A stretch of DNA of 46,910 nucleotides, taken from Flavobacterium sp. Lineage in GTDB: Bacteria; Bacteroidota; Bacteroidia; Flavobacteriales; Flavobacteriaceae. Location of the stretch: the NCBI GenBank assembly GCA_030591585.1, contig JAUVAS010000013.1, positions 1-46,910 of the forward strand, written 5' to 3'. The number at the start of each line of letters is the position of its first letter. The stretch's first letter is position 1. Below are positions 27,459 to 36,985 of the stretch, one piece after another. The notes under the pieces were generated by a model. That model searched no databases. It was given only the letters and a program-made list of their open reading frames with translations, and was not told the DNA's origin. The translations under genes were made by a program, and so were the position numbers.

Positions 27459-28403
27459 ATGACAAAAGACAATGATAAAGAAGGCCCCATAGACGCTGTA
27501 ATATTATGGGTTGATGGAAATGACCAAAAGCACAAAGAAAAAATTCTACTTTATTTAAAAAACAAAGAGAGTATCAATTCTAAGAAGGTTAGCACTAGAT
27601 ATGACCAAGTAGATGAAATTAAATTCACTGTTGATTCTATTTTAAAATTTGCATCATATATTAGAAATATTTATATCATTACTGATAACCAAACGCCCAA
27701 TTTTTTAATCAATAAAAACAATAATGATACTTATAAAAAAGTATCAATTATTGACCATAGCATTATATTCTCAGGTTATGAGGAATTTTTACCTACTTTT
27801 AACTGTAGACCTATTGAAACCTCTATATATAGAATCCCCAATTTAGCTGAACATTTTATATACTTCAATGACGACTTCTTTTTAATCAATAAAACAAAAC
27901 CTACTGATTTTTTTAAAGATGGCCTTCCTATTTTAAGAGGAAAATGGCTTAAATTTGATGAAGATATACTCTATAAAAAATTTAAAAAAAGAAGATTTGG
28001 TCATAAAGCCATACAACAAAAAGCAGCAGAGCTTATTGGTTTTAAAAAATATTACAACTTTAAACACACACCGCATCCGCTTCGAAAATCAACATTTGAA
28101 AATTATTTTAGAGACAATAAAGAGGTGTTTTTAGAAAATATAAAATATAAATTTAGAGAAAAAACCCAATTTGCACCACAAGGCTTAGCAAATCATATAG
28201 AAATAAAAAATAAAACATGTATTTTAAAAGACGATTTACAGTTACTATATTTCAGGTCTTATAAAAAACCTATATTTTGGTATAAATTTAAATTAAACAG
28301 GAAAGATAAAGGAAAGCTGTTTTTAGGATTACAAAGTTTAGACCTTTGTCCGCCAACAATTTTAATATATATATTACAGTGGTTAGAAAAACGAATGAAA
28401 TAA
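27459..28403 (+). CDS. Stealth-family sugar-phosphate transferase
   Basis: 314 aa. The conserved regions of Stealth proteins appear in order: CR1 in DAVILWVDGNDQKHKEK, CR2 in RYDQVDEIKFTVDSILKFAS with IIYIITDNQTP-like residues, HFIYFNDDFFLINKTKPTDF, and a later FKHTPHPLRKSTFENYF with paired His residues. Family knowledge: these enzymes transfer a hexose 1-phosphate to make phosphodiester-linked capsular polysaccharides. There is no signal peptide, so it should act at the cytoplasmic face. It is flanked by other glycan genes in the same direction with 46-bp and 64-bp gaps. Confidence 0.85.
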   Translation: MTKDNDKEGPIDAVILWVDGNDQKHKEKILLYLKNKESINSKKVSTRYDQVDEIKFTVDSILKFASYIRNIYIITDNQTPNFLINKNNNDTYKKVSIIDHSIIFSGYEEFLPTFNCRPIETSIYRIPNLAEHFIYFNDDFFLINKTKPTDFFKDGLPILRGKWLKFDEDILYKKFKKRRFGHKAIQQKAAELIGFKKYYNFKHTPHPLRKSTFENYFRDNKEVFLENIKYKFREKTQFAPQGLANHIEIKNKTCILKDDLQLLYFRSYKKPIFWYKFKLNRKDKGKLFLGLQSLDLCPPTILIYILQWLEKRMK

Positions 28404-28467
28404 AATCATGTTTAGTAGCCTAAAGTAAGAATGTTTTGAAACTCATTTTTTTAATTAATTTATACTA

Positions 28468-30330
28468 ATGAACTACAAGTTCTTAATTTACATATCTTAT
28501 AATTATGCTATTCCAATTGGGAAGCCTCTTCAATTAGAAATTGAAAAAAGAGGTTATACTGTAAAGTGGTTTTCAGATATAGAAAAAACGAATACATTCT
28601 TTAGCACAAAAGAGTCAGTTATACACACTATTAAAGATGTAGTTTATTACAAACCAGACATTGTTCTATGTGCTACAAATTTAGTTCCAGACTTTATTAC
28701 AGGAATTAAAGTCCAGATATTTCATGGATTTCTTGCCAAGAAAAGACCATCAAAAAGACATGTTTTCAGTGAATTTAGAATGAGAGGTTTATTTGATTTA
28801 TACTGTACTCAAGGGCCTAGTACGACTTCTGTTTTTAAAAAACTAGCTGTAAAATATAAGTATTTTGAGGTTATAGAAACCGGGTGGTCTAAAATGGATC
28901 CATTGTTTCCTATTGAAGCATCAAAAAAGAACAACCCTCCAATAATCCTTATAGCCTCAACATTCACATCAAGGTTAAGTCTAGCCCATGATGATACTGT
29001 TTTTAAAGAAATTTTCAGAATAGCTGAAACTGGAAAATACAAGTTTAAAATGGTGCTTCACCCCAAGATGGACAAAGATGTTGTAACAAAGTGGAAAAAC
29101 TTAAAAAGTTCTAATTTCACTTTTTATGACACAACGGATTTAGTTCCTTTATATAAAGAAGCAAACATATTATTTGCAGATACTACCTCTGCAATACAAG
29201 AGTTTTTACTTCAGAAAAGAACTGTAGTAACATTCAAACATACCTTTAAATATGACTACTTAATTCATGTCAATAATATAAAAAACTTAGAAAGAGTGTT
29301 TTGTAATGCATTAAGCTACCCTCAAGAAGTTATTGATAAAATTGAACCATTTATTCTAGATTTACATCCATATTTTGATGGAAAATCGAGCAAAAGAGTT
29401 ATTGATACTACTATTTCATTTTTACATAATGACAAGAGGTTTTTAAAACCTAAACCCTTCAATTTAATAAGAAAAATTAAAGTAAGAAAACAATTAAATT
29501 ACTTTACTTTTAAATCTTTTAACAAACCCTACACCATTAATTTCACAAACCAAAAAGATATTTCACAAAACAACGCTATAAAGCTTTCAGCAGTAATTAT
29601 AACCTATAATGAAGAAGAACATTTAGAGAAATGTCTTTCTTCTTTAGTAGATGTATCTGAAGAAATTATTGTTGTTGATTCTTTCTCTACAGACCGCACA
29701 AAAGAAATTTGTAAAGCATTTAATGTAACTTTTATTGAACATAAGTTTGAAGGGTATATAGAGCAAAAAAACTTTGCAATATCAATGGCGTCAAATGATT
29801 ATATTTTATCTCTTGATGGGGATGAAGCTCTTTCTGAAGAACTTAAAAATTCCATCTTGAAGGTTAAACAAAATTGGGATTGTGATGGTTATTATTCAAA
29901 TAGATTAAATAACTATTGTGGGCAATGGATAAAATATTCAGATTGGTATCCAGATAGAAAACTTCGCCTTTTTAAAAAGGGAAGTGGAGAATGGAAAGGT
30001 ATAAATCCCCATGATTGTTATACCTTAAAAGAAAACAAAAAAGCAGAAAAACTAAAAGGAGATTTGTTTCATTGGATCTATAGAGATTATGAAGAACATA
30101 AACAAAAAATAGAAAATTTCTCAACAATTTCAGCAGACGCTTATTATAAATTAGGAATAAAATCATCCATATTTAAAATTATTTATAGACCTGCTTGGGC
30201 ATTTATTAAAGCTTATTTTATAAGATTAGGATTTCTTGACGGGAAAAATGGATACAGAATATGTTTACAAACCTATTGCGTCACAAGTTTAAAGTATAAA
30301 AAATTATATAAACATTGGCATAACAAGTAA
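28468..30330 (+). CDS. Two-domain transferase: glycerophosphotransferase-like plus GT2 (WaaE-like)
   Basis: 620 aa, apparently a fusion. Residues 1 to about 330 resemble CDP-glycerol glycerophosphotransferase/GT-B enzymes: KPDIVLCATNLVPDFITGIK, QIFHGFLAKKRPSKRHVF, MVLHPKMDKD and ILFADTTSAIQEFLL (the nucleotide-binding D-T-T-S). From about 370 a GT-A family 2 domain begins: LSAVIITYNEEEHLEKCLSS, EEIIVVDSFSTDRTKE and the D-x-D in LSLDGDEALSE, closest in pattern to WaaE/KdtX core glucosyltransferases. A hydrophobic/aromatic C-terminal segment (YRPAWAFIKAYFIRLGFLDG) may attach to the membrane. Both activities in one chain imply consecutive steps of surface-glycan assembly (inference). The 3' end is 2 bp from the convergent kinase-like gene. 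Confidence 0.78.
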   Translation: MNYKFLIYISYNYAIPIGKPLQLEIEKRGYTVKWFSDIEKTNTFFSTKESVIHTIKDVVYYKPDIVLCATNLVPDFITGIKVQIFHGFLAKKRPSKRHVFSEFRMRGLFDLYCTQGPSTTSVFKKLAVKYKYFEVIETGWSKMDPLFPIEASKKNNPPIILIASTFTSRLSLAHDDTVFKEIFRIAETGKYKFKMVLHPKMDKDVVTKWKNLKSSNFTFYDTTDLVPLYKEANILFADTTSAIQEFLLQKRTVVTFKHTFKYDYLIHVNNIKNLERVFCNALSYPQEVIDKIEPFILDLHPYFDGKSSKRVIDTTISFLHNDKRFLKPKPFNLIRKIKVRKQLNYFTFKSFNKPYTINFTNQKDISQNNAIKLSAVIITYNEEEHLEKCLSSLVDVSEEIIVVDSFSTDRTKEICKAFNVTFIEHKFEGYIEQKNFAISMASNDYILSLDGDEALSEELKNSILKVKQNWDCDGYYSNRLNNYCGQWIKYSDWYPDRKLRLFKKGSGEWKGINPHDCYTLKENKKAEKLKGDLFHWIYRDYEEHKQKIENFSTISADAYYKLGIKSSIFKIIYRPAWAFIKAYFIRLGFLDGKNGYRICLQTYCVTSLKYKKLYKHWHNK

Positions 30331-30332
30331 TC

Positions 30333-31097
30333 TTACTTCTTATCTCTCCAAAAATATAATTTTTGCTTTAGTGCTTTCTTTTTATAAAATTTTTTTTGAA
30401 ATTCTTCTGTACGTTTCCACATTTCATCAAATATCTCCTGTTCATTAATTTCGATAAGTTTTGAGTATTCATTAGCCATTACAGCTACCATTTCTTTTTT
30501 AGGAGTAAGTCTTTTAAAATTTTCAATTCTTTCTTCAACTGTTAATTCTTTAAAATCCATTCTATTTAAATCCACCAAAAAGAATTGATAGCCTTCAGTA
30601 GTTTTTTTTATAAGTGTGTTACCTGGTGAGTGATCCTTAAAAAGAATTCCCTTTTCATGTAAATTATATGTGAATCTAGTAAAAGCCCGTAGAATCTCCT
30701 CATGATTGGGGTAATTTGCATCTAAAATTAATTCTCTATACGTTAAATCACATTCTAATTGATGACTTACATAAAAACTTTTCTTAAATAGAAAAAGTGA
30801 TACATATTCAAAATAAGCAATGGGCTTGGGTGTGCCAATACCTAACTCTTTAAGTTTATTAGCATACTCAAAAGAACGTTGTGCTTTACTCTTTCTGAAA
30901 TATTTATATACTATCTGATTAAAAATATTAGGAATTTTAAATGCTTTCACATTAATTGTATCATCATTCAACTGAAATAGCTTTATGCTGTTACGCTTGG
31001 CATTTCCTAACTGAATTCCTGAAGTATCAAATCCATCAATAAAGTCTTGAATTTGGTTTTTAAAAGGTAAAAAATCTGATTGAAATACTTTATTCAT
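30333..31097 (-). CDS. Kdo/LPS kinase-like protein
   Basis: 254 aa with a small eukaryotic-like kinase fold of the InaA/KdkA/WaaP type. The catalytic loop is FKDHSPGNTLI (D155, N160), the metal-binding DFG equivalent is VDLNRMDF (D176), and a possible beta3 lysine is in VKAFKIPN. Family knowledge: phosphorylates Kdo or heptose of lipid A-core. It is convergent with the glycosyltransferase fusion, with 2 bp between the stop codons, and points away from the conserved genes to the right. The 240-bp leader (31098-31337) is AT-rich, with no clear element apart from a poor minus-strand TAATTTTC. Confidence 0.8.
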   Translation of the reverse strand: MNKVFQSDFLPFKNQIQDFIDGFDTSGIQLGNAKRNSIKLFQLNDDTINVKAFKIPNIFNQIVYKYFRKSKAQRSFEYANKLKELGIGTPKPIAYFEYVSLFLFKKSFYVSHQLECDLTYRELILDANYPNHEEILRAFTRFTYNLHEKGILFKDHSPGNTLIKKTTEGYQFFLVDLNRMDFKELTVEERIENFKRLTPKKEMVAVMANEYSKLIEINEQEIFDEMWKRTEEFQKKFYKKKALKQKLYFWRDKK

Positions 31098-31337
31098 TAA
31101 TTTAATTTCACGAAAATTAAACGCTATTTAGGTGTTTAAACACAACAAATAAACAGTTTTTATAACTTATGATTCAGTTGCGAAATTACAACTTTTTCTA
31201 ATTCTTGTTTTATAGAAAAGTCATTCTTTGGCCTTATACTATAACTTGAATAAAACAATAGCAAGTTTTTATAATATGAAATTAATTGATGCTGGATTTT
31301 CTTATTTTTACCAATTATTATAAATTATAATTTTAAA

Positions 31338-31898
31338 ATGCAAACCGAAATAAACAACTGCCTGAATGTCCTTAAAAAAGGAGGACTCATCCTCTACCCT
31401 TCAGATACTGTCTGGGGAATTGGCTGTGATGCCACTAACTACGAAGCTGTTCAGAAAATATTTCAACTCAAAAAAAGAGTGGACAGTAAATCAATGATAT
31501 GTTTGGTACCAGACTTTAAAATGTTAAACCAGTATATTGAAGAAATACCCGAAGTAACTTACGACATTATAAAATATGCCGTAAACCCTACAACCATCAT
31601 TTATGATCGCCCTTTACACGTAGCAGAAAATTTAATTGCTGAAGACAATTCATTAGCGATGCGAGTGGTTAGAGAAGGTTTTTCTAATAAATTATTACGG
31701 AAACTTAAAAAACCAATCGTTTCTACTTCGGCTAATCTAAGTGGAAAAGCTGCACCCAATAATTTTCAGGAAATTAATAAAGCAATTTTGGAAGGGGTTG
31801 ACTATGTTGTAAATTTGGATCGGAAAAATAACACCTCAAAACCTTCATCAATAATTAAAATTACAACCGATGGGGCTGTGAAAATTATTCGGAAGTAA
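31338..31898 (+). CDS. Sua5/YrdC-family threonylcarbamoyl-AMP synthase
   Basis: 186 aa, single YrdC domain. [36 protein letters not shown], the nucleotide-binding [16 protein letters not shown] and the final [16 protein letters not shown] are typical. It makes threonylcarbamoyl-AMP for t6A37 modification of ANN-decoding tRNAs. The Sua5 C-terminal domain is absent, so it is the TsaC type. It is followed by the CCA-adding enzyme at 23 bp, so two tRNA-maturation genes are adjacent. Confidence 0.9.
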   Translation: MQTEINNCLNVLKKGGLILYPSDTVWGIGCDATNYEAVQKIFQLKKRVDSKSMICLVPDFKMLNQYIEEIPEVTYDIIKYAVNPTTIIYDRPLHVAENLIAEDNSLAMRVVREGFSNKLLRKLKKPIVSTSANLSGKAAPNNFQEINKAILEGVDYVVNLDRKNNTSKPSSIIKITTDGAVKIIRK

Positions 31899-31921
31899 TT
31901 ATAACTACCACAAATACACGA

Positions 31922-33355
31922 ATGTCAAAATCTCAATATTATACAAACGCGCTATCAAATCCTGTTTTTAAAACAGTTTCCAAAGCAGCTTCAGATCTTA
32001 ATCTAGAAAGTTATGTTATTGGTGGTTTTGTTCGCGACTATATTCTTAAACGAGGAGATTCTAAAGACATAGATATTGTAGCCGTTGGTAGCGGAATTAA
32101 TCTTGCGCAAAAAGTTTCTAATCTATTACCAGGAAAACCCAAAGTTTCTGTTTTTAAAAACTACGGAACCGCAATGCTAAAAGCAGGAGCTATTGAATTA
32201 GAGTTTGTTGGAGCAAGAAAAGAATCTTACCAAGAAGACAGCAGAAATCCAGCCGTTGAAGAAGGAACTTTAGCAGACGATCAAAACCGAAGAGATTTCA
32301 CCATTAATGCAATGGCACTAAGCCTAAACGACGAAACTTTTGGAGAACTTCTGGATCCGTTTAATGGGGTTGAAGATTTAAAAAATAAAATTATTCGCAC
32401 TCCGCTAGATCCAGATATTACTTTTAGTGATGACCCTTTACGGATGCTTCGCGCTATTCGGTTTGCTACACAACTTGGATTTAAAATTGATAAGAAATCA
32501 TTTGATTCCATCACTCGAAATGCTGACAGAATTAAAATTATTTCTTCAGAAAGAGTAGTTGATGAGTTAAATAAAATTCTAGCTTCTCCAAAACCATCTA
32601 TTGGTTTCGCAATACTCAACAAAACCAATATACTGCCACATATTTTACCAGAACTATCAGCTCTTAAAGGAGTGGATGAAGTTAAAGGGCAACGCCATAA
32701 AGATAATTTTTGGCATACCTTAGAAGTGGTAGACAATATTGCAAAAACCACAGATAACCTTTGGTTACGCTGGGCTGCTTTATTACATGACATAGGAAAA
32801 GCCCCTACTAAAAAATTTGATAAAAAAGCTGGATGGACCTTTCACGGCCACGAATTTGTGGGTTCTAAAATGGTATATAAATTGTTTAAGCGTCTTAAAA
32901 TGCCATTGAATGAGAAGATGAAATTTGTTCAGAAAATGGTGTATATGAGCTCGCGCCCTATTGTAATTGCTTCAGATGTTACCGATAGCGCCGTACGAAG
33001 ATTGGTTTTTGATGCAGGTGAGTATATTGATGATTTAATGACGCTCTGTGAAGCAGATATTACTACTAAAAACCCTGCGAAATTTAAAAAATATCACACT
33101 AATTTCAAGAAAGTACGAGATAAAATTTCGGAAGTTGAAGAGCGTGATCATATTCGTAATTTCCAACCCCCAATTTCAGGAGAAGAAATTATTAAAACCT
33201 TTAATTTAAAACCTTCACGAGAAATAGGAATTATAAAAGATGCCATTAAAGAAGCTATTTTAGAAGGAAAAATTCCTAATGAATATGAAGATGCTAAACT
33301 TTTTATGCTTCAGAAAGGAAAAGAGTTGGGATTAAAAACCAACCAAAATGATTGA
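31922..33355 (+). CDS. CCA tRNA nucleotidyltransferase with HD domain
   Basis: 477 aa. Class II poly(A)-polymerase/CCA-adding head: [20 protein letters not shown] (GG and D-x-D motifs), [13 protein letters not shown], the RNA-binding [18 protein letters not shown] and [12 protein letters not shown]. An HD domain follows from about residue 255 ([41 protein letters not shown]). It adds or repairs the tRNA 3' CCA end, and the HD domain provides phosphohydrolase activity in related enzymes. The stop overlaps the next gene by 8 bp. Confidence 0.93.
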   Translation: MSKSQYYTNALSNPVFKTVSKAASDLNLESYVIGGFVRDYILKRGDSKDIDIVAVGSGINLAQKVSNLLPGKPKVSVFKNYGTAMLKAGAIELEFVGARKESYQEDSRNPAVEEGTLADDQNRRDFTINAMALSLNDETFGELLDPFNGVEDLKNKIIRTPLDPDITFSDDPLRMLRAIRFATQLGFKIDKKSFDSITRNADRIKIISSERVVDELNKILASPKPSIGFAILNKTNILPHILPELSALKGVDEVKGQRHKDNFWHTLEVVDNIAKTTDNLWLRWAALLHDIGKAPTKKFDKKAGWTFHGHEFVGSKMVYKLFKRLKMPLNEKMKFVQKMVYMSSRPIVIASDVTDSAVRRLVFDAGEYIDDLMTLCEADITTKNPAKFKKYHTNFKKVRDKISEVEERDHIRNFQPPISGEEIIKTFNLKPSREIGIIKDAIKEAILEGKIPNEYEDAKLFMLQKGKELGLKTNQND

Positions 33356-33899
33356 CATAAAATTAGAATCTGACCGATTATTAATTCGCCCTTTTCAATT
33401 AGGGGATGAAGTAGCCTTGTATGAACTAAATTCTAACCCTCAGGTTCAAAAATATACAGGTGATCAAATGATTCATTCTGTAGAGGAAGCAAAAAATCTA
33501 TTGGTAAATATCGTTTTTCAGGACTATAAAAAGTATGGTTATGGAAGGCTTGCTGTTATCTACAAGCCAGACAACAAACTCATTGGATTTACAGGTATTA
33601 AACATTTGCCTGAAACTAATGGTGAATCGGATTTAGGATATCGATTTTTACCAGAGTATTGGGGAAAAGGCATTGCAACAGAATCTTCTAAAATGTCTTT
33701 AGAATACGGTTTTAAAAATCTTAATCTAGAAAAAATAATAGGCTTTACTGAAATTGAAAACATTGCTTCTACCGCAGTTCTCAAAAAAATGGGTTTCAAA
33801 ATAACTAAAATAGATTATTATCCTGGAGAAGAAAATGATGCTGGCAAAAACCCTATTAATTGGTTCGAGCTAACAAAGGAAGATTATAAAAAACAATAA
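33348..33899 (+). CDS. GNAT acetyltransferase (RimJ/RimL type)
   Basis: 183 aa. [20 protein letters not shown] is the canonical start of RimJ/RimL-like GNATs. The acetyl-CoA loop region is [20 protein letters not shown], and the C-terminal [20 protein letters not shown] is standard. The acceptor could be a ribosomal protein N-terminus or a small molecule and cannot be decided. It overlaps the CCA enzyme by 8 bp and is followed by a strong hairpin at 33901-33965. Confidence 0.88.
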   Translation: MIDIKLESDRLLIRPFQLGDEVALYELNSNPQVQKYTGDQMIHSVEEAKNLLVNIVFQDYKKYGYGRLAVIYKPDNKLIGFTGIKHLPETNGESDLGYRFLPEYWGKGIATESSKMSLEYGFKNLNLEKIIGFTEIENIASTAVLKKMGFKITKIDYYPGEENDAGKNPINWFELTKEDYKKQ

Positions 33900-33900
33900 T

Positions 33901-33965
33901 TTGTCTTCTCGAGCGCAGTCGAGAGGTTAATAAAAATAAGGTCTCGACTGCGCTCGACCAGACAA
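33901..33965. repeat. Long perfect inverted repeat (terminator-like dispersed hairpin)
   Basis: TCGAGCGCAGTCGAGA (33909-33924) is exactly complementary to TCTCGACTGCGCTCGA (33942-33957). The outer TTGTCT (33901-33906) pairs with AGACAA (33960-33965). The stem thus covers 22 bp with one 2x2 internal mismatch and a 17-nt loop. It starts 1 bp after the GNAT stop. Base composition is far more GC-rich than its surroundings. No T-run follows. Confidence 0.9.
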
Positions 33966-34000
33966 TAAATGAAAGACAATAAATGAAAGACAATAAAAAA
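33961..34000 (+). repeat. 14-bp direct repeat across the ctaA start codon
   Basis: GACAATAAATGAAA occurs at 33961-33974 and again at 33975-33988, and a partial third copy GACAATAAA starts at 33989. The first copy supplies ATG 33969, which reads MKDNK then TGA. That TGA overlaps the real start ATG 33983 (ATGA). The result is a 5-codon mini-ORF fused head to tail with ctaA. Confidence 0.9.
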
Positions 34001-34996
34001 GTAATTTACTGGCTGCTTACAGGTTGTGTACTTATCTTTATTATGGTAGTTGTTGGAGGTATTACCAGATTAACGCATTCTGGTCTTTCTATTTCTAATT
34101 ACAAATTAATTTCAGGCACCATTCCTCCTATGAATGATATAGCATGGAATGAAGCCTTTGATCTTTATAAACAATATCCTGAGTATCAAAAAATCAATCA
34201 ACATTTCAACCTACAAGATTTTAAGAACATCTATTTTTGGGAATGGTTTCACCGCTTTATTGGTCGTTTTATTGGGATGGTTTTTATTATTCCGTTTCTT
34301 TATTTTCTTTTAAAAAAACAACTTACAAAAGCAACTATTAAAAAAAGTATTTTGCTTTTAGTTCTTGGCGGGTTTCAAGGATTTCTAGGCTGGTATATGG
34401 TAAAAAGCGGCTTGGTAGAAAGACCAGATGTAAGTCATTATAGACTAGCGTTACACCTTACTACTGCCTTTATTACTTTTAGTTTTGCAATGTGGATTTC
34501 CTTAGACATTAAGTTTCCTGAAAGAAAAAAAATCAATATTCCACTCAGAAACCTCATTAGGCTCACGTATGTTATATTAATTATCCAAATAATCTGGGGT
34601 GCTTTTGTTGCAGGTTTAGATGCTGGGTTTATTCATAATTTTTGGCCCTTAATGAGTGACGGGAAACTAATTCACGAAACCGTTTATATAGAACAATCAC
34701 CCCTTTGGAGAAACTTTGTAGAAGGTAAAAGTGGGGTGCAATTTATTCATCGCTATTTAGCGTACGTAGTGACAGGATTAATTGTTTTAATTTGGTTCAA
34801 AGCAAAAAAAACAGTGCTAACTATTCTTCAATTAAAATCATTAAAAGTTTTATTACTACTCGTGTTCGTTCAGTTTATTTTAGGCATTTTTACATTGATA
34901 TTAAACGTCCCTGTAGTTTTGGGAGTGACTCACCAAATAGGAGCCTTTTTCCTTTTAGCAGCGATGACATTTACTTTGCATCGATTTAGTAAATAA
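33983..34996 (+). CDS. ctaA: Heme A synthase (COX15/CtaA family)
   Basis: 337 aa with eight predicted membrane helices. The four conserved heme-ligand or substrate His regions are visible: EWFHRFIGRFIG, VSHYRLALHLTTAF, QFIHRYLAYVVTG and VTHQIGAFFLLA, along with the N-terminal VVVGGITRLTHSGLSI loop. It oxidises the methyl group of heme O to the formyl of heme A for aa3-type cytochrome oxidase. ATG 33983 is chosen; the ATG 14 bp earlier stops after five codons. The next gene follows after 7 bp. Confidence 0.94.
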   Translation: MKDNKKVIYWLLTGCVLIFIMVVVGGITRLTHSGLSISNYKLISGTIPPMNDIAWNEAFDLYKQYPEYQKINQHFNLQDFKNIYFWEWFHRFIGRFIGMVFIIPFLYFLLKKQLTKATIKKSILLLVLGGFQGFLGWYMVKSGLVERPDVSHYRLALHLTTAFITFSFAMWISLDIKFPERKKINIPLRNLIRLTYVILIIQIIWGAFVAGLDAGFIHNFWPLMSDGKLIHETVYIEQSPLWRNFVEGKSGVQFIHRYLAYVVTGLIVLIWFKAKKTVLTILQLKSLKVLLLLVFVQFILGIFTLILNVPVVLGVTHQIGAFFLLAAMTFTLHRFSK

Positions 34997-35003
34997 ACAT
35001 TAT

Positions 35004-36269
35004 ATGAAAAAAACAGTATTAATAATATTCATTTTAATAAATTGTATCTCTTATTCTCAGAATAATTCAGGAGCATTAATTTCTTCAGAAAGAAATACAA
35101 TTAATTCTGAGTTTTTAAACGAAGAGAGAACATTTCAAGTTTATCTTCCTCCAAGTTATCATTTTAGTGACAAAGGAAATTTTCCAGTAGTTTATTTAAT
35201 TGATGGTGATTATAATTTTAATTTCGATACTGCTTTAATAGAGTATTTATCAAATGTAAGCAACAAGATTCCTGAAATGATTGTAGTTGGTATTTCAGAT
35301 AAAGGAAACGCCAACTATAAAATAAATTGTACTCCAACAGATGCATCTGATAAAAAAGGAAATGCCACTAATTTTATGAGTTTTATCGACGAGGAGTTGA
35401 AACCGTACATCAATAAAAATTACAAGGCTTCTAATTATTCTATAGTAATTGGTCATTCCATTGGAGGACTTTTTGTTACCAATTATTTACTAGAAAATCC
35501 GAAATCATTCAATACTTTTATTGCTATAGACCCTGCGCTTTGGTGGGGAGATTATGAGATTATAAAAAGGGCAGACTCTATTTATAAAGATAAAAAAGAG
35601 TTAGATGCCAACTTTTACATTTCGTTAGCAGACACCAAGCAAATGGGCGTTAGACAGTTTGTAGGTGTTTTAGACAAATACTTCCCTTTAGAAGAAAACT
35701 GGACTTTTGATCATTATGAAAATGAAAATCATGGATCGGTTGCTTTAGTGACTATTAAGAGTGCACTGCTTGATATTTTTAAGAAATGGTCCATTAGCCG
35801 AGAGGAATTTTACGCATTTAAAAACTCAAAAGAATTAATAACGTATTATAAAAATATTTCAGATGAGTTTTCTACTAAATTCACTTTGTCTTCGTATTTT
35901 TTTTCGAATGCTATTTACTACTATTACCGAACTGAAAAATGGGAAGATTTAACAAATATGGAAGAAGAAATTAAGCAACACTTTCCCCATTTCTTAGATG
36001 AATTTTATGTGTTATTAGCTCAAAACTATTTGGGAGATTCAAAAATTGAAAAAGCAGAAAATTTGTATAAAAAAGGGATTTTAGCTAATAAAAACTCGTT
36101 TAAATCTTATGAGGGGCTTTCTAAAATATATTTTTCAAAAAAAGAATATGTCAAGGCTAAAGAGGAAAGTAAAAAATCTATTAAAATAGCTAAACAGGTA
36201 CACGTTAGACAATGGCAAATGAATGAATTAGTTTCAAATTACGAAAAAATAAACAAACAATTGGACTAA
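35004..36269 (+). CDS. Secreted alpha/beta-hydrolase esterase with TPR tail
   Basis: 421 aa. Signal peptide KKTVLIIFILINCISYSQ. An esterase-D/Fes-like hydrolase covers about 30-265: the strand RTFQVYLPPSYH, the oxyanion region FPVVYLIDGD, the nucleophile elbow GHSIGG with S152, and probable catalytic His H243 in NENHGSVAL. After about residue 315 the chain turns into two or three TPR-like helix pairs (ENLYKKGILANKNSFKSYEG). Family relatives hydrolyse siderophore or acyl esters. The substrate is unknown. The gene is 7 bp downstream of ctaA, perhaps on one transcript, though a functional link is not evident. Confidence 0.83.
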   Translation: MKKTVLIIFILINCISYSQNNSGALISSERNTINSEFLNEERTFQVYLPPSYHFSDKGNFPVVYLIDGDYNFNFDTALIEYLSNVSNKIPEMIVVGISDKGNANYKINCTPTDASDKKGNATNFMSFIDEELKPYINKNYKASNYSIVIGHSIGGLFVTNYLLENPKSFNTFIAIDPALWWGDYEIIKRADSIYKDKKELDANFYISLADTKQMGVRQFVGVLDKYFPLEENWTFDHYENENHGSVALVTIKSALLDIFKKWSISREEFYAFKNSKELITYYKNISDEFSTKFTLSSYFFSNAIYYYYRTEKWEDLTNMEEEIKQHFPHFLDEFYVLLAQNYLGDSKIEKAENLYKKGILANKNSFKSYEGLSKIYFSKKEYVKAKEESKKSIKIAKQVHVRQWQMNELVSNYEKINKQLD

Positions 36270-36367
36270 AAAACACCGTGCCCACTACTCTTTTTCAGTT
36301 ACTTACAAATTATATAATTTCGTAAAAAAACTTATGAACTCTTCACTTATAACTATGTACTCTTACC

Positions 36368-36375
36368 TATATTTG
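36368..36375 (+). promoter_or_regulatory. -7 box TATATTTG before the pRiA4b-like gene
   Basis: An exact TAnnTTTG match 19 nt upstream of the ATG at 36395. No matching TTG is seen at -33. Confidence 0.45.
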
Positions 36376-36394
36376 CACCCTTAATTATTATAAT

Positions 36395-36910
36395 ATGATT
36401 TATCGTTTCAGAATTATTTTAGACGCAAAAGAAGATATTTTTCGTGATATCGAAATTGATTCAGAAAACACTTTAGAAGAATTTCACAATTCGATTACGC
36501 AGTCTTTTGGTTTTGAAGGGCAAGAAATGGCTTCATTTTACGTGAGTAACGAGCAATGGGAACAAGGCGAAGAAATTGCTTTGTTTGATGTAAGCGAGGG
36601 AGTGGACAGTATTAGAATAATGAACGAAACATCTATAGACGATGTTGCCAACAAAAATGAAACCAGGTTACTTTATGTGTACGACTTTTTAAGTATGTGG
36701 ACTTTTTTGGTTGAACTTGCAGATATTGCCGAAGCAGAACCCGGAAAAACATACCCTAACTTAATGTTCTCACACGGAGAAATCCCTGATGAAGCGCCAG
36801 AAAAAGAATTTAAAGCTGAAAAAACGGATGGTAATGAGGAGGAGGATTTTGATGATGAGTTTGACCATGAAGATTACGGCGATTTAGATTTTGATGAAAA
36901 TTGGAATTAA
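36395..36910 (+). CDS. pRiA4b ORF-3-like protein with acidic tail
   Basis: 171 aa. MIYRFRIILDAKEDIFRDIE with TLEEFHNSITQSFGFEG, ASFYVSNEQWEQGEEI and LLYVYDFLSMWTFLVELADI match the pRiA4b ORF-3-like fold, whose function is unknown. Although members also ride on mobile elements, this form is a stable chromosomal gene in many Bacteroidota. The last 35 residues are almost all Asp/Glu (EEEDFDDEFDHEDYGDLDFD). After the stop, 36912-36950 is a degenerate CAGT/CTCAGT-rich segment resembling a decayed intergenic repeat. Confidence 0.8.
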   Translation: MIYRFRIILDAKEDIFRDIEIDSENTLEEFHNSITQSFGFEGQEMASFYVSNEQWEQGEEIALFDVSEGVDSIRIMNETSIDDVANKNETRLLYVYDFLSMWTFLVELADIAEAEPGKTYPNLMFSHGEIPDEAPEKEFKAEKTDGNEEEDFDDEFDHEDYGDLDFDENWN

Positions 36911-36985
36911 TCCAGTACTCAGTTTACAGTTGGCAGTCCTCAGTATTGTCTAAAGAAAATTTATTAATTACCATAAAACTACTAA

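Noticed and set aside
32281-32793. 170-codon minus-strand ORF inside the CCA-adding enzyme gene
   Set aside because: A shadow of a well-conserved plus-strand gene, with no family features of its own.
36395-36910. Mobile-element passenger gene implying an insertion sequence
   Set aside because: The pRiA4b ORF-3-like family occurs on mobile elements, but there is no transposase, terminal repeat or target duplication around it.
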